64,000 nt of DNA from Sulfuritalea sp. (GTDB lineage Bacteria > Pseudomonadota > Gammaproteobacteria > Burkholderiales > Rhodocyclaceae), in NCBI GenBank assembly GCA_023229685.1, contig JALNYT010000006.1, forward strand, positions 62,001-126,000. The letters are read 5' to 3'. The position numbers and the translations under genes are program-made. Shown here one piece after another: positions 1 to 8,434 of this stretch (positions are counted from its first letter, which is position 1; each line of letters begins with the position of its first letter). The notes beneath the pieces were generated by a model. The model saw nothing but the letters and a program-made list of their open reading frames with translations. It did not search any database and was not told the DNA's origin.

Positions 1-187
1 AGTCGGCAGCACATTAATTCTTCGTCCATCGCTGATTGACTTGAATCCATCGGCGACGCGCCATGACTCGAGGGACATCGATGCGGAGCCCGCCCGTCTG
101 GTGTTCAGCGGTCGCGCAGCCATCGGGCGCGGTCAGTCAGAGACCGGTGCCGGTGGTCCATTCAGCGTTGGCTGAGAACATCGCATT
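1..187. other. Window edge, no gene seen
   Basis: I see no convincing coding region, tRNA or terminator here. It is the 3' flank of the minus-strand entericidin-like gene. Confidence 0.5.
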
Positions 188-346
188 TCAGTACTTCTTG
201 TTCTCTCTTGCCTCGTCCTTTATGGCCGTACCGCCAGCCTGAATGTCCTTGCCGGCGCCTTCGACCGTATTGCAGCCGGCAACCGAGCCGAACATGCCAG
301 CCATGAACAGCGCAGCCAGCAGTGACATGAAAATTTTCTTGAACAT
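188..346 (-). CDS. Entericidin A/B-like small lipoprotein
   Basis: The 52-residue product has a hydrophobic N-terminal signal segment (residues 3-22) ending in a lipobox with Cys25 (SVAGC), then a short tail containing NTVEGAGKDIQAGG. This is the layout of the EcnA/EcnB entericidin family: very small membrane-anchored lipoproteins proposed to affect envelope stability and programmed lysis. The start was placed at 346 because a GGGAGA ribosome site lies just upstream and the signal peptide begins there; a longer reading from 514 would add an implausible N-terminus. It stands alone on the minus strand. Family assignment is confident; the physiological role is inferred. Confidence 0.85.
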   Translation of the reverse strand: MFKKIFMSLLAALFMAGMFGSVAGCNTVEGAGKDIQAGGTAIKDEARENKKY

Positions 347-574
347 GGTGAGTCTCCCGAGGTAGAAATGCGCTGAACGCAAACGTACACGACAGGCAAG
401 GCGCATTGACATCCCCACCTTGTCGATACAGATTTTGCACTCACAGGCATGGTGACTCTGTGCGATAGCACACAAAAGATGCGGAGGGCTTCCGGCCGAC
501 TTCATCGGCGGCACGCCATGGCTAGCAGGGAATCAGTGCGGAGCCAACCCGCATGGCTCGGGCGCGTCAATAAT

Positions 575-1366
575 TCACTGAGCAGTTCCGGATTGATAGC
601 GCTTGATCCAGTCGGCAATGTCTTTGGTGACAGCCGCCTCGGTCCCCAAAAACTGATGGTAGCCCGTGTAGCAGGGATTGCCGGTCGACGAGCCTCCCTC
701 CTCGGAAATCAGCTCAACCCTTTTTGCCGATTTGAGCGCCGCGACAAGTCCCGGCATTGCGTCGTAGGGCGTGACCCTGCAGCCATCCTGCTTGTGGTGA
801 ACCAGCAGCACGGGCACCTTCACTTCCTGCAGGGGCGCCAGCATGACGGAATGCGCTTCCTTCATAGAAGCAATGGTAACCGAGGAGGTAAGTACCAGTC
901 CGTCCGGTCCCTTCTCCTTCAGGTGGGTCGACGCCGCTGCAGCCGACAGCGAACCGTTGCTGGTACCGATCGCCCAGACGGGAACCCTGGCTTGCTGCCT
1001 GAGGAATTCGATCAATGCGGCGTTGTCCTGCGCATGCTCGGGCGTATCCCGAAATTCGTCGAGGGTGCGTCGGTCCGAGGGCACATCGGGGATCACGACG
1101 CTGATGCCGTTCTGGGTGAATCGGCGAGCACCCCCAGAGAGGAAGCTTTCGACACGCATCGAGCCATTGGGGAATATTCCGACATTGCCACCACCGCCCT
1201 GGAACAGCACCGCACTGGCAACCGGATTTTCTGCCTTGGCATAAACGAAACGCAAGGTGACGCCCGGACGCGTGCTGAGCTCCTTGACTTCGACTTGCGC
1301 CTGACTCGCCGCTGGCACCAACGATGCGGACAAGAAAACCAGCAAGACTTTGAACATGGCACGCAT
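575..1366 (-). CDS. Secreted alpha/beta hydrolase
   Basis: The 263-residue protein has a cleavable signal peptide (residues 1-24, ending AASQAQ) and an alpha/beta hydrolase fold. The nucleophile elbow GTSNGS at about 134-139 gives Ser136 as the likely catalytic serine; an Asp in HHKQDG and a His in GYHQF fit the rest of the triad. A strong AGGAGG ribosome site precedes the ATG at 1366. Likely a periplasmic esterase or dienelactone-hydrolase-like enzyme, but the substrate cannot be read from sequence. It is not obviously in an operon: 287 bases separate it from the next minus-strand gene. Confidence 0.8.
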   Translation of the reverse strand: MRAMFKVLLVFLSASLVPAASQAQVEVKELSTRPGVTLRFVYAKAENPVASAVLFQGGGGNVGIFPNGSMRVESFLSGGARRFTQNGISVVIPDVPSDRRTLDEFRDTPEHAQDNAALIEFLRQQARVPVWAIGTSNGSLSAAAASTHLKEKGPDGLVLTSSVTIASMKEAHSVMLAPLQEVKVPVLLVHHKQDGCRVTPYDAMPGLVAALKSAKRVELISEEGGSSTGNPCYTGYHQFLGTEAAVTKDIADWIKRYQSGTAQ

Positions 1367-1436
1367 TGAATTCCTCCTGTTGGAACGATGCCCGAAAGCA
1401 GGTCGCCCGGAGTCTAGCTCAGATTACTGATGTTCT

Positions 1437-1461
1437 CGCCGTCTCGCCAGCGCCGACTTTC
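1437..1461 (+). repeat. Dispersed 25-nt motif, copy A
   Basis: Intergenic copy of a dispersed motif that starts CGCCGTC and contains the core CCAGCGCCGACTTTC. It lies in the 287-base spacer between the secreted hydrolase and the NTF2-like gene, where nothing else is recognisable. Used here as the reference for the other copies (B to H). Confidence 0.6.
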
Positions 1462-1653
1462 GGCAATTCGAACCGAGCCCTTTTGAGTCGCCTCTTGGCC
1501 GTTTATTCGCCGCCAGGACAATATTGTGATGCCCACCGGTTTGGTTGCTTGGCCCCGGCGCGGTATGTCCCCGTGTTACTCGGGCCGGGGAGAATCTGGC
1601 GCGGGTCGAGGTCGTAGCCCGATGCGAAAGACCGATTGATGGAATGCTTGCGA

Positions 1654-2127
1654 TTACGCCTTGGACGAAAAATGCGCCGCCCACTCCGGATTTTGGCGCA
1701 ATGCCCCGGCGTGTCCTGAGACAATTTTGGCGATACGTTCGGGAGCAAAATCCTGCTGCACCAGCGCCATGCTACGGTCAAAGACTTCACGGTAGTGACT
1801 GATCAAGCCGTCGCTGAGTTTGATGCACGAGATGCCATCGAAACCGACCCGTCGACCTAGCGACTGGGGCTGCAAGGATTCGTAACTGAATCGATAGCTG
1901 GCGTACCCCAGGTCACCGGAAGACACCGGCTGCAAGAATTCCCATCGAAAATTCTGCGCACCTGCGTAGAAGTGGTCGAGCATCTCCCTCAGTCCCTGAG
2001 GCCCCCGCTTTGGACCGAAGAAATAGTCCTCGTAGATGCCGTCGGGAGTGAAGCAATCGGCCAGAGCCTGAGCGTCCCGAGCCTCTATGGCCTTTGCCAA
2101 TCGTGTCAGCAGTTGTTCAAAATCCAT
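1654..2127 (-). CDS. NTF2-like (SnoaL-type) protein
   Basis: This 157-residue protein has the cone-shaped NTF2 fold signature: an N-terminal helix with DAQALADCFTPDGIYEDYF, then alternating strands ending in ISHYREVFDRS. The SnoaL/NTF2 superfamily contains small-molecule isomerases, dehydratases and ligand-binding proteins, often in steroid and aromatic degradation clusters. No catalytic set can be assigned with certainty. The ATG at 2127 is preceded by an AGAGGAACC ribosome-site-like stretch. It points toward the BamC/BamB-like genes but is transcribed downstream of them with a spacer of about 160 bases. Confidence 0.75.
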   Translation of the reverse strand: MDFEQLLTRLAKAIEARDAQALADCFTPDGIYEDYFFGPKRGPQGLREMLDHFYAGAQNFRWEFLQPVSSGDLGYASYRFSYESLQPQSLGRRVGFDGISCIKLSDGLISHYREVFDRSMALVQQDFAPERIAKIVSGHAGALRQNPEWAAHFSSKA

Positions 2128-2286
2128 ATCCGGTTCCTCTTGAATGTCTTATGACTTCGGCGCAAAGACGCGGAAGGGCGACGCACACGCAGTAATTGCC
2201 CAGCCCAATCCCAATTGCCAAGCCGACGGGATACCGTTGCAGCTGGCAGAAGCAGCATGACCTCGCGATCAAGCTGTTCGTGGTTC

Positions 2287-2838
2287 TTACTTCTCCCGGC
2301 CGATCTGCTTCAGTCGGGCAATGACCGCCTCCATCCCGTGTTGCTTCATCAGCGCCTGCAAACCGCTTTCGATTTGCCCGAGTGCCGCCGCCGAAGGCTC
2401 CTCCCGTTTCACTTCCCGCTTGCTATAGACCAGCGCGCCCTCACCGCACACCTCCACACACCAGGGCTGTTTCAAGGGTGGCGTGCTTTCGCACATGTCG
2501 CACTTCAGCGGCAGGTGAGAGTCGGGCTCGATGAAATAATCCCGTGTCGGGCAGGAGGCCCGGCAGAAACTGCACTCGCTGTAGGTCCTGCCATCGATGG
2601 TGTAGACGTGTCTGCCATCGCAGCCTGACTTGGTGTGGTTACCGGCGAATACCGGCACGTATTCATCGGTGAGCTCATTCGACACCACTCGTATCCGTGC
2701 CTTCGCCGGATTGATGCTGCTGAACTTCGGATTGGAGTGAAATGCCGAACAGGCCATTTCACAGGCGCGGCAACCCGTGCACTTGTCGACATCGACCAGT
2801 ATTTCCTGGACGGTTTTCGTATTCATCTCAGGGTTCAT
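2287..2838 (-). CDS. BamC-like 4Fe-4S ferredoxin subunit
   Basis: The 183-residue iron-sulfur protein has one canonical cluster motif at the start (CTGCRACEMAC, residues 20-30) and further Cys groups at about 73, 89-96 and 113-131 (CSFCRASC, CDMCES, CVEVC), enough for several 4Fe-4S clusters. Length and Cys layout match BamC and the electron-transfer subunits of AOR-type enzymes. Its ATG overlaps the stop of the tungstoenzyme gene as ATGA, so the two are translationally coupled and probably form one complex: the ferredoxin subunit shuttles electrons to or from the tungsten subunit. The C-terminal 45 residues are charged and lack Cys. Confidence 0.85.
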   Translation of the reverse strand: MNPEMNTKTVQEILVDVDKCTGCRACEMACSAFHSNPKFSSINPAKARIRVVSNELTDEYVPVFAGNHTKSGCDGRHVYTIDGRTYSECSFCRASCPTRDYFIEPDSHLPLKCDMCESTPPLKQPWCVEVCGEGALVYSKREVKREEPSAAALGQIESGLQALMKQHGMEAVIARLKQIGREK

Positions 2839-4763
2839 CGCGAACCTTCCACGGCGGGCTCCAGGATCCCGCTTTTCTCCAGGTCGTCGGCAACATAAGC
2901 CAGGCCGAGCTCTTCGAGGGTCTGCCGGGTGGGGATGCCATCGCTGTTCCAGCCCTTGAATGCATAGTACTTGCTCAGCAATTCCTGTTCGTACTTTTCG
3001 TCGCGTACCGCCCAGTGGTCCTCGGGCGGACGCTCGTCCTTCCTGCGCAAACCTCTTCGCACGTTGACGGCCCTGACCAGCGTGCGGATTCTCTGGAAAT
3101 TCTTCCACAGCTTGGGTTTGTCCATTTCCATGCCGGTGGCAAGGGCGATGGCCTCGGGAATGTTGTTCATATGGTAGGGCACATCGCCGCCGAACTGGCC
3201 GCGGAAGGAAGAGACGAAGCCACAAAAGCCAAGCGAGTCGTCGATGTAATGCATGGCTTCGTTCCAGTCGACGATGTCGCAGGTCGCCTCGTCGGAAATA
3301 TCGCTGCGCTTCTTCCAGTTGAGAAAATACTGCTTGAACTTTTCGTTCGGCACCGCTTCCCATTTATTGACGAACTCCTGCCGCTGTTCCTCCGTGGGCA
3401 GCGGGTCCTGCGGGAAAGATCCTTCGATCTGCGTGATGCTCATCTTCTCGCCCGTGGCGATCATCAGGAAATAGGCCGGGTTCAGCTTGCCCAGCTTGAT
3501 CGGCAGCTGTTCGAACTTCTTGGTGGTGTTGTGATCGAAGGCCTCGGCACCGTTGCCGATGCGCCGTGCGGCATGGGAGACGCTGTCGGCCAGGATGTCG
3601 CCTATCCCTTCACGACGCACGATCTTTTCGAGCAGATAGAAGAACCTGCCTCTCGCGTCGGCCGGCATGCCGGGGAAGTCCTTGTCCGTCAGGATGCCGG
3701 CTTCAAGAAGTTCCAGCGCGAAGGCGATCACCTGCGGCGTCGAGTAGGAGTCCACGCCATACTCCTGGGCGACGCCGAGGATCTCGTAACTGAAGTCGAG
3801 CTCCAGGAAAGCTGCCATGTGATAGGTGTCCTTGCCGAAACACTTGTAGCCGAACCTGGGACCCCCCGGCATCTTGATGACGTTGCGGCATTTCTTCGGG
3901 CAGTTGTAACAACCCGTTTGCCGGTCCATGTTGTCGTATTTCAACTTGGTCCATCTATCCTGCAGCTCCTTGTTCCAATAGCCGGGGCGCCGCGTGCGCG
4001 CATTGCCCCACGCAAAGTGGTTGTGATGGAAACTATCGTCCTCGTCGACCGCCATCCAGTCGCCGCATCCCGAACTTCCGGCCATTTTTTGGTGGATGCG
4101 CTGGCTCATCTCGAACAACTCTGCGGGACGGGCGACATTAACGGCTCTGGTGCCGCGGACGGCGATGGCTTTCAGCCTCTTGTCACCCATAATGACGCCG
4201 ACGCCGCGGGAGGCGCTGGCGTGATTGTGCTCGATCGTTGCCATGAAGACCCTGTTCTCGCCCGCGAGGCCGATGGCCGCCACCTGGACCCGCTGGTCTT
4301 TCAACTCCGTCTTGAGCAGGTCGCCGGTTTCGGTGCTGCCTTTGCCGCGCAGATGCGTGGCATCGCGTATTTCCACCTTGTCGTTGTTGATGTACAAATA
4401 GACCAGGTCCGGGGCCTTGCCGCGAATGATGATTTTGTCGTACCCGGCGTACTTCAACTCAGGACCGAAGAATCCTCCAAACAGCGAATGCGACATCAGG
4501 TTGGTCTGTGGCGAAAATGTGTTCACGACCGTGCGATTGCAGGCGGGGAGAGGTGTACCGTGCAGCAGACCGGTGCTGAAGATCAGCAGATTGTCGGGTG
4601 AAAACGGGTCGGTCCCGGCCGGCACCCTGTCCCACAGCAGCTTCGCCGCCGAACCTTGGCCCCCCAGGTAATGCTCAGCCAAATCGGGCTGGGTCGCCAC
4701 CCTTTCACAACTGCCCCGGGTGAGATCGACTTCCAGATTGAACCCTGTCTCCGCATACCGCAT
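2835..4763 (-). CDS. BamB/AOR-family tungsten oxidoreductase
   Basis: The 642-residue protein is a full-length member of the aldehyde:ferredoxin oxidoreductase family. The N-terminal domain carries the bis-tungstopterin-binding segments (YLGGQGSAAKLLWD at 32-45; ASASRGVGVIMGDKRLKAI at 182-200). The 4Fe-4S ligands are C285, C288 and C292 (CYNCPKKC) plus C514 (DSLGFCGF). From memory of the family, the overall pattern is closer to BamB, the active-site subunit of ATP-independent class II benzoyl-CoA reductase, than to simple aldehyde oxidoreductases. The other Bam subunits (BamDEFGHI) are not in this window, so it could equally be an aldehyde or acyl-CoA oxidoreductase. A TetR-type palindrome sits 45 bases upstream of the ATG. 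Confidence 0.85.
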   Translation of the reverse strand: MRYAETGFNLEVDLTRGSCERVATQPDLAEHYLGGQGSAAKLLWDRVPAGTDPFSPDNLLIFSTGLLHGTPLPACNRTVVNTFSPQTNLMSHSLFGGFFGPELKYAGYDKIIIRGKAPDLVYLYINNDKVEIRDATHLRGKGSTETGDLLKTELKDQRVQVAAIGLAGENRVFMATIEHNHASASRGVGVIMGDKRLKAIAVRGTRAVNVARPAELFEMSQRIHQKMAGSSGCGDWMAVDEDDSFHHNHFAWGNARTRRPGYWNKELQDRWTKLKYDNMDRQTGCYNCPKKCRNVIKMPGGPRFGYKCFGKDTYHMAAFLELDFSYEILGVAQEYGVDSYSTPQVIAFALELLEAGILTDKDFPGMPADARGRFFYLLEKIVRREGIGDILADSVSHAARRIGNGAEAFDHNTTKKFEQLPIKLGKLNPAYFLMIATGEKMSITQIEGSFPQDPLPTEEQRQEFVNKWEAVPNEKFKQYFLNWKKRSDISDEATCDIVDWNEAMHYIDDSLGFCGFVSSFRGQFGGDVPYHMNNIPEAIALATGMEMDKPKLWKNFQRIRTLVRAVNVRRGLRRKDERPPEDHWAVRDEKYEQELLSKYYAFKGWNSDGIPTRQTLEELGLAYVADDLEKSGILEPAVEGSR

Positions 4764-4807
4764 TTTCGTTCCTCTACCTTTGCCGGCCCCATCGGCCGAT
4801 AAAAGAA

Positions 4808-4821
4808 TGAATGTTCATTCA
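4808..4821. promoter_or_regulatory. Palindromic operator, TetR type
   Basis: TGAATGTTCATTCA is a 6-bp perfect inverted repeat around a 2-base centre, 42-55 bases upstream of the BamB-like ATG. TGAATG/CATTCA half-sites are typical of TetR-family repressors that sense acyl-CoA or aromatic-CoA compounds. No TetR gene lies in the window, so the regulator would act in trans. Confidence 0.55.
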
Positions 4822-5031
4822 GTACTGCGATATAGTTTACCTTGCTGCCCGGAATTTGCAACCGCTTATCGAGGACCGATTGCGGTAAATTTGTTCTTGC
4901 GCCATCTCCAGGCAGTCGACAGAGCGACAGGTCCGGGCGCGCCAATTGCGGCAGGGGAATCGACCCTTCCCAGTGCCCGACATCATCCGGTCCGGTGACT
5001 CGACAGGCATTCCATGGCCGGCGTAACCCGC

Positions 5032-5056
5032 AAGAGTCGGCGCGGGCGGGACGGCG
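5032..5056 (-). repeat. Dispersed 25-nt motif, copy B
   Basis: Intergenic copy on the minus strand (plus strand reads AAGAGTCGGCG then GGGACGGCG). It shares the AAGAGTCGGCG and GGGACGGCG blocks with copy C near queD and differs from copy A at about four positions. Confidence 0.5.
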
Positions 5057-5112
5057 ATATAGCGGACGGTGTCGCCCGCCGGGGCGGGCCCCGCGAAGCA
5101 GCCTGACATTTC

Positions 5113-5976
5113 CTACCCGCGCAGCCCCAACGAAGTTTCCAACTGCCTGACCAGTTCGAGCAGCTTCGGCCGCACTTCATTGAGCAGAAATTCCTTCGAC
5201 AGCGTAAACGCCGGGCCGCCGCAGTTGATCGCCATCGGCGGCAGGCCGCCGCCTGGGCGCAACGGTACGGCAATGGCATTGACATCGGCCTGCCACTCGC
5301 CAAAGGAACTGACGCAGCCGGTCTCGCGATATTCCTTCAGCGCCCGCTCGATGCCGGCACGAATCGCCGGCCAGGCCACTTCGTCAAGGTCCCTGATGCG
5401 CTCGATGATGTCCTCGCGTTCGCGTTCGGGGATCATCGCCAGATAGGCACGGCCCATCGCCGTGGTGGCGATCGGGATGCGCGAACCGACATCGAGCGAG
5501 AGCGTCAGCGCCGCCGAACTGCGCGCATTGCCGACATAGATCATCGACAGGCGGTCGCGGCTGCCCAGTGAAACCATGCCTTTGGAAAAATCGGCGAGTT
5601 CCTGCATCAGCGGCCGCGACAAATCGCGCACGTCGAGTCGCGCCAGCATGGCGCTGCCCAGCGCCAGCGTCGAGGTGCCCAGGCGGTATTTGCCGGTGTC
5701 CTCGACGAATACCAGGTAGCCGAGCTTGGTCAGCGTGTAGGTGAGGCGCGACACCGTGGATTTGGGCAGCTTGCAGCGCTTGGCGATGTCGAGATTGCCG
5801 AGCATCTTTTCGCCCGAACTGAAGCTGGAAAGCACCGACAGTCCGCGCGCCAGCGCGGTGACGAAATGGCGGTCTTCCTTGCCGGCGGCCTTTGCGGCAA
5901 CCTTGGTGGCAGCCTTGGTGGCAGCCTTGGTGGCAACTACAGCGGGAACGGCGGCGACCTTGTTCTGTTTGCTCAT
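5113..5976 (-). CDS. IclR-family transcriptional regulator
   Basis: The 287-residue protein has a winged HTH (about 40-105; FVTALARGLSVLSSF and KSTVSRLTYTLTKLGYL) followed by the IclR effector domain. IclR regulators commonly control aromatic and acyl-CoA pathways by binding the substrate or its CoA ester. The first ~33 residues are an unusual Ala/Lys/Thr tail encoded partly by three tandem 12-base units (about 5900-5937). The gene starts one base after the nitronate monooxygenase stop, so it is the last gene of the ligase-MFS-NMO-IclR minus-strand operon and probably regulates it or the divergent acyl-CoA dehydrogenase genes. Confidence 0.88.
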   Translation of the reverse strand: MSKQNKVAAVPAVVATKAATKAATKVAAKAAGKEDRHFVTALARGLSVLSSFSSGEKMLGNLDIAKRCKLPKSTVSRLTYTLTKLGYLVFVEDTGKYRLGTSTLALGSAMLARLDVRDLSRPLMQELADFSKGMVSLGSRDRLSMIYVGNARSSAALTLSLDVGSRIPIATTAMGRAYLAMIPEREREDIIERIRDLDEVAWPAIRAGIERALKEYRETGCVSSFGEWQADVNAIAVPLRPGGGLPPMAINCGGPAFTLSKEFLLNEVRPKLLELVRQLETSLGLRG

Positions 5977-5977
5977 G

Positions 5978-6949
5978 TCAGTCCTCTAATGCATACAGCG
6001 CGCAGAGCGCATCGCGGGCAGCGCGGTATTCACGTGCCAGCCGCGCCACCACTTCACTTACGGGAAGCACTTCGTCGATCGAACCGATGCCCTGGCCGAC
6101 ACCCCAGATGTCGCGCCAGGCCTTGGTCCGGTCGGAACCGAAGCTCATGCTGCTCTTGTCGCGCAAGGGCAGATTGTCGGGGTCCAGCCCCTGCGCCGCG
6201 ATGCTCGGGCGCAGATAGTTGCCATGCACGCCGGTGAAATACGGTGTGTAGACCACGTCCGCCGCGGTGCTGTCGAGGATCATCTTCTTGTAGCCATCCA
6301 CCGCGTTGGCCTCCGGCGTCGGGATGAAGCGCGTCCCCATGTAGGCCAGGTCGGCGCCCATCGCCTGCGCCGCAAGTATCTGCTCGCCGCGCGTGATCGC
6401 ACCGGACAGCGCAATCGGCCCGGCCCAGAAGCGCCGCACCTCCGACACCAGCGCAAAGGGGCTCAGCGTGCCGGCATGGCCGCCGGCGCCGGCGGCGACC
6501 AGGATCAGGCCATCGACGCCGGCCTCGAGGGCCTTCTGCGCATGGCGCACGTTGATCACGTCGTGAAACACGATGCCGCCATAGGCATGCACCTCCCTGA
6601 CCACGTCGCCCGGCGCACGCAGGCTGGTGATGATCATCGGCACCTTGTGCTTGACGCACAGCGCAACGTCGTGATCGAGCCGGTCGTTGGAGTGATGCAC
6701 GATCTGGTTCACCGCGTAGGGTCCGATCTTGCGCCCGGGGTTGGCGCGGCGCGCGGCCTCGATTTCGGTCGTCATCATGTCCAGCCATTCGTCGAGCAGT
6801 TCCCGCGGCCGCGCGTTCAGCGCCGGGAAGGCGCCGACGATGCCGGCCATGCATTGCGCCAGCACGAGTTGCGGCTGGGAGACGATGAACATCGGCGCGC
6901 CGATCACCGGCAGCGCGAGATTGTCTTGCAGTACCTTTGGCAGGCTCAT
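5978..6949 (-). CDS. Nitronate monooxygenase-family FMN enzyme
   Basis: The 323-residue TIM-barrel flavoprotein matches the nitronate monooxygenase / 2-nitropropane dioxygenase family: N-terminal LPVIGAPMFIVSQP, the FMN-binding GLILVAAGAGGHAG at about 150-163, and GADLAYMGTRF. Many members in acyl-CoA clusters are of uncertain substrate and some act as enoyl reductases. The ATG at 6949 overlaps the MFS stop as ATGA, so a longer reading into the MFS gene is an artefact. Immediately followed by the IclR gene. Confidence 0.85.
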   Translation of the reverse strand: MSLPKVLQDNLALPVIGAPMFIVSQPQLVLAQCMAGIVGAFPALNARPRELLDEWLDMMTTEIEAARRANPGRKIGPYAVNQIVHHSNDRLDHDVALCVKHKVPMIITSLRAPGDVVREVHAYGGIVFHDVINVRHAQKALEAGVDGLILVAAGAGGHAGTLSPFALVSEVRRFWAGPIALSGAITRGEQILAAQAMGADLAYMGTRFIPTPEANAVDGYKKMILDSTAADVVYTPYFTGVHGNYLRPSIAAQGLDPDNLPLRDKSSMSFGSDRTKAWRDIWGVGQGIGSIDEVLPVSEVVARLAREYRAARDALCALYALED

Positions 6950-8391
6950 GGATTCTCCTGGGAAGACTGGGAACGTTGCGCCCGGCCGGTCATCAGCCAG
7001 GCGGGAATCAGGGCAAGGCAATAGACGAAGGCGATCAGGAAAAAGCCTTCCTGCATCGGTTGCAGGCCATGCACGGCATTCAGCTGGCGCTCGCGCCCTT
7101 CGAGGAACAAGGCCAGCAGCGTGACGCCGAGCGCACCGCCGAACTGGCGAAAGAAATTGATCGAGGCCGAACCGGCCGCCTCGGTGCCATAGGGCAGCAG
7201 CCTCAAGGCGCCGGCATTCAGCCCCGGGATGATCAGGCCAAGGCCGACGCGGCCGATCGCGACCCATAGCGCCAGCAGCCAGAAGCCGGTGGCACGCGAG
7301 GAAAATCCCATGAGGATGGCCGATACGGAAAAGCAGGCCAGCCCCGCCATCGCCACCCGGTTGGACGGAAAGCGATCCGCCAGCCGCCCGGCCTGCAGCA
7401 GCACGATCGCCAGTACAGCGCCGCCCGGCAGCAGCATCAGGCCTGCCTCGTAGGCCGAGAAGCCGGCGCCGATCTGGGCGAAGATCGGCGCCAGGTAGGT
7501 CGAGCCATAAATGCCGATGCCATAGGCCGCCGCCACCAGCACCGCGGCGCCGAAGCCCGCCTCGTGGAAGATGCTGAAATCCAGCAACGGATGCAGCGTG
7601 CTGTGCTCCCACACCACGAAGGCCACCGCCAGCGCAACGCCGAGCGCGACCGCCGCGGCGCCCAGCACCGGCTGACGGATCAGTGCGGCCAACCCGCCCA
7701 ACAGCGCGCAGAGCGCGGCCACTACCAGCAGCATTCCGATCGCATCGAAGGGGCGCTTGTGCGCTCCGGGCAGCGGCCGGCCGGCAATGACGAAGCGCGG
7801 CGCCAGCGCGATGGCCGCCAGGCACAGCGGCACGGTCACCAGGAACACCGCGCGCCAGCCGAAGTGATCGACCAGCAGCCCGCCCGCCGCCGGTCCCACG
7901 GCTGGCGACAGCACGATGCCAAGGCCATAGGCGCCCATCGCCCGGCCGCGTTCGTGCACCGGGAAGACATCCATGATGACCAGCATGGCCAGTGGCTGGA
8001 TCAGGCCGGCGATGCTGCCCTGGCCGATGCGGCACAACGCCAGCTGTTCGAAGCGATCGCTGAACGCGGCGAGTACCGAGAACATCACCAGCAGCAGCAG
8101 CGCGCCGACAAAGGTGCGGCGAATGCCGAAGCGCTGCATGGCCCAGGTGGCGAGCAGCATCGAGGCCGTGGTGGCGGCGAGAAAGCCGGTGGACAACAGC
8201 TGCACCTGATCGTGGCCGACATGAAACACGCGGATGATGTCCGGCAGCGCGACATTGACCACCGTGGCTTCCATGATCGCCGAGACGGTGCCGAGCATCA
8301 CGGTGAGCACCGCCCACCAGCGATAGGCCGGGCCGTGGCGCTCGAACATGGCCGCCACCTCGGCCTGGCGCTGGTCGGTGGCGTGGCTCAT
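6946..8391 (-). CDS. MFS transporter, DHA2 (EmrB/QacA) family
   Basis: The 481-residue integral membrane protein has about 14 hydrophobic segments, characteristic of DHA2 drug:H+ antiporters, with the family motifs MEATVVNVALPDI (TM1) and the motif-C-like GIVLSPAVGPAAGGLL (TM5). Likely exports hydrophobic or organic-acid compounds. It lies between a CoA ligase and the nitronate monooxygenase in a tight operon (43 bases after the ligase, 4-base overlap with the next gene), suggesting it handles the same substrate or a toxic intermediate. Confidence 0.88.
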   Translation of the reverse strand: MSHATDQRQAEVAAMFERHGPAYRWWAVLTVMLGTVSAIMEATVVNVALPDIIRVFHVGHDQVQLLSTGFLAATTASMLLATWAMQRFGIRRTFVGALLLLVMFSVLAAFSDRFEQLALCRIGQGSIAGLIQPLAMLVIMDVFPVHERGRAMGAYGLGIVLSPAVGPAAGGLLVDHFGWRAVFLVTVPLCLAAIALAPRFVIAGRPLPGAHKRPFDAIGMLLVVAALCALLGGLAALIRQPVLGAAAVALGVALAVAFVVWEHSTLHPLLDFSIFHEAGFGAAVLVAAAYGIGIYGSTYLAPIFAQIGAGFSAYEAGLMLLPGGAVLAIVLLQAGRLADRFPSNRVAMAGLACFSVSAILMGFSSRATGFWLLALWVAIGRVGLGLIIPGLNAGALRLLPYGTEAAGSASINFFRQFGGALGVTLLALFLEGRERQLNAVHGLQPMQEGFFLIAFVYCLALIPAWLMTGRAQRSQSSQENP

Positions 8392-8434
8392 TCGGCAACA
8401 CCGGCGACAGCAATGGCCGTCGGCCTGTGCACAT

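Larger units (their letters stand above)
4764..5112. other. Intergenic region upstream of the BamB-like gene
   Basis: This 349-base spacer contains the 4808-4821 palindrome and copy B of the dispersed motif. I see no gene in it. The promoter of the bamBC-like pair must lie here. Confidence 0.6.

Noticed and set aside
2742..4601. 619-residue plus-strand frame opposite the BamB-like gene
   Set aside because: A GC-rich shadow; the minus strand holds a full conserved protein with cluster and cofactor motifs.
5978..8434. Apparent 818-residue fusion of an unknown protein with nitronate monooxygenase
   Set aside because: Its first ~495 residues are the MFS gene in a wrong frame; the ATGA overlap at 6946-6949 marks the true start.
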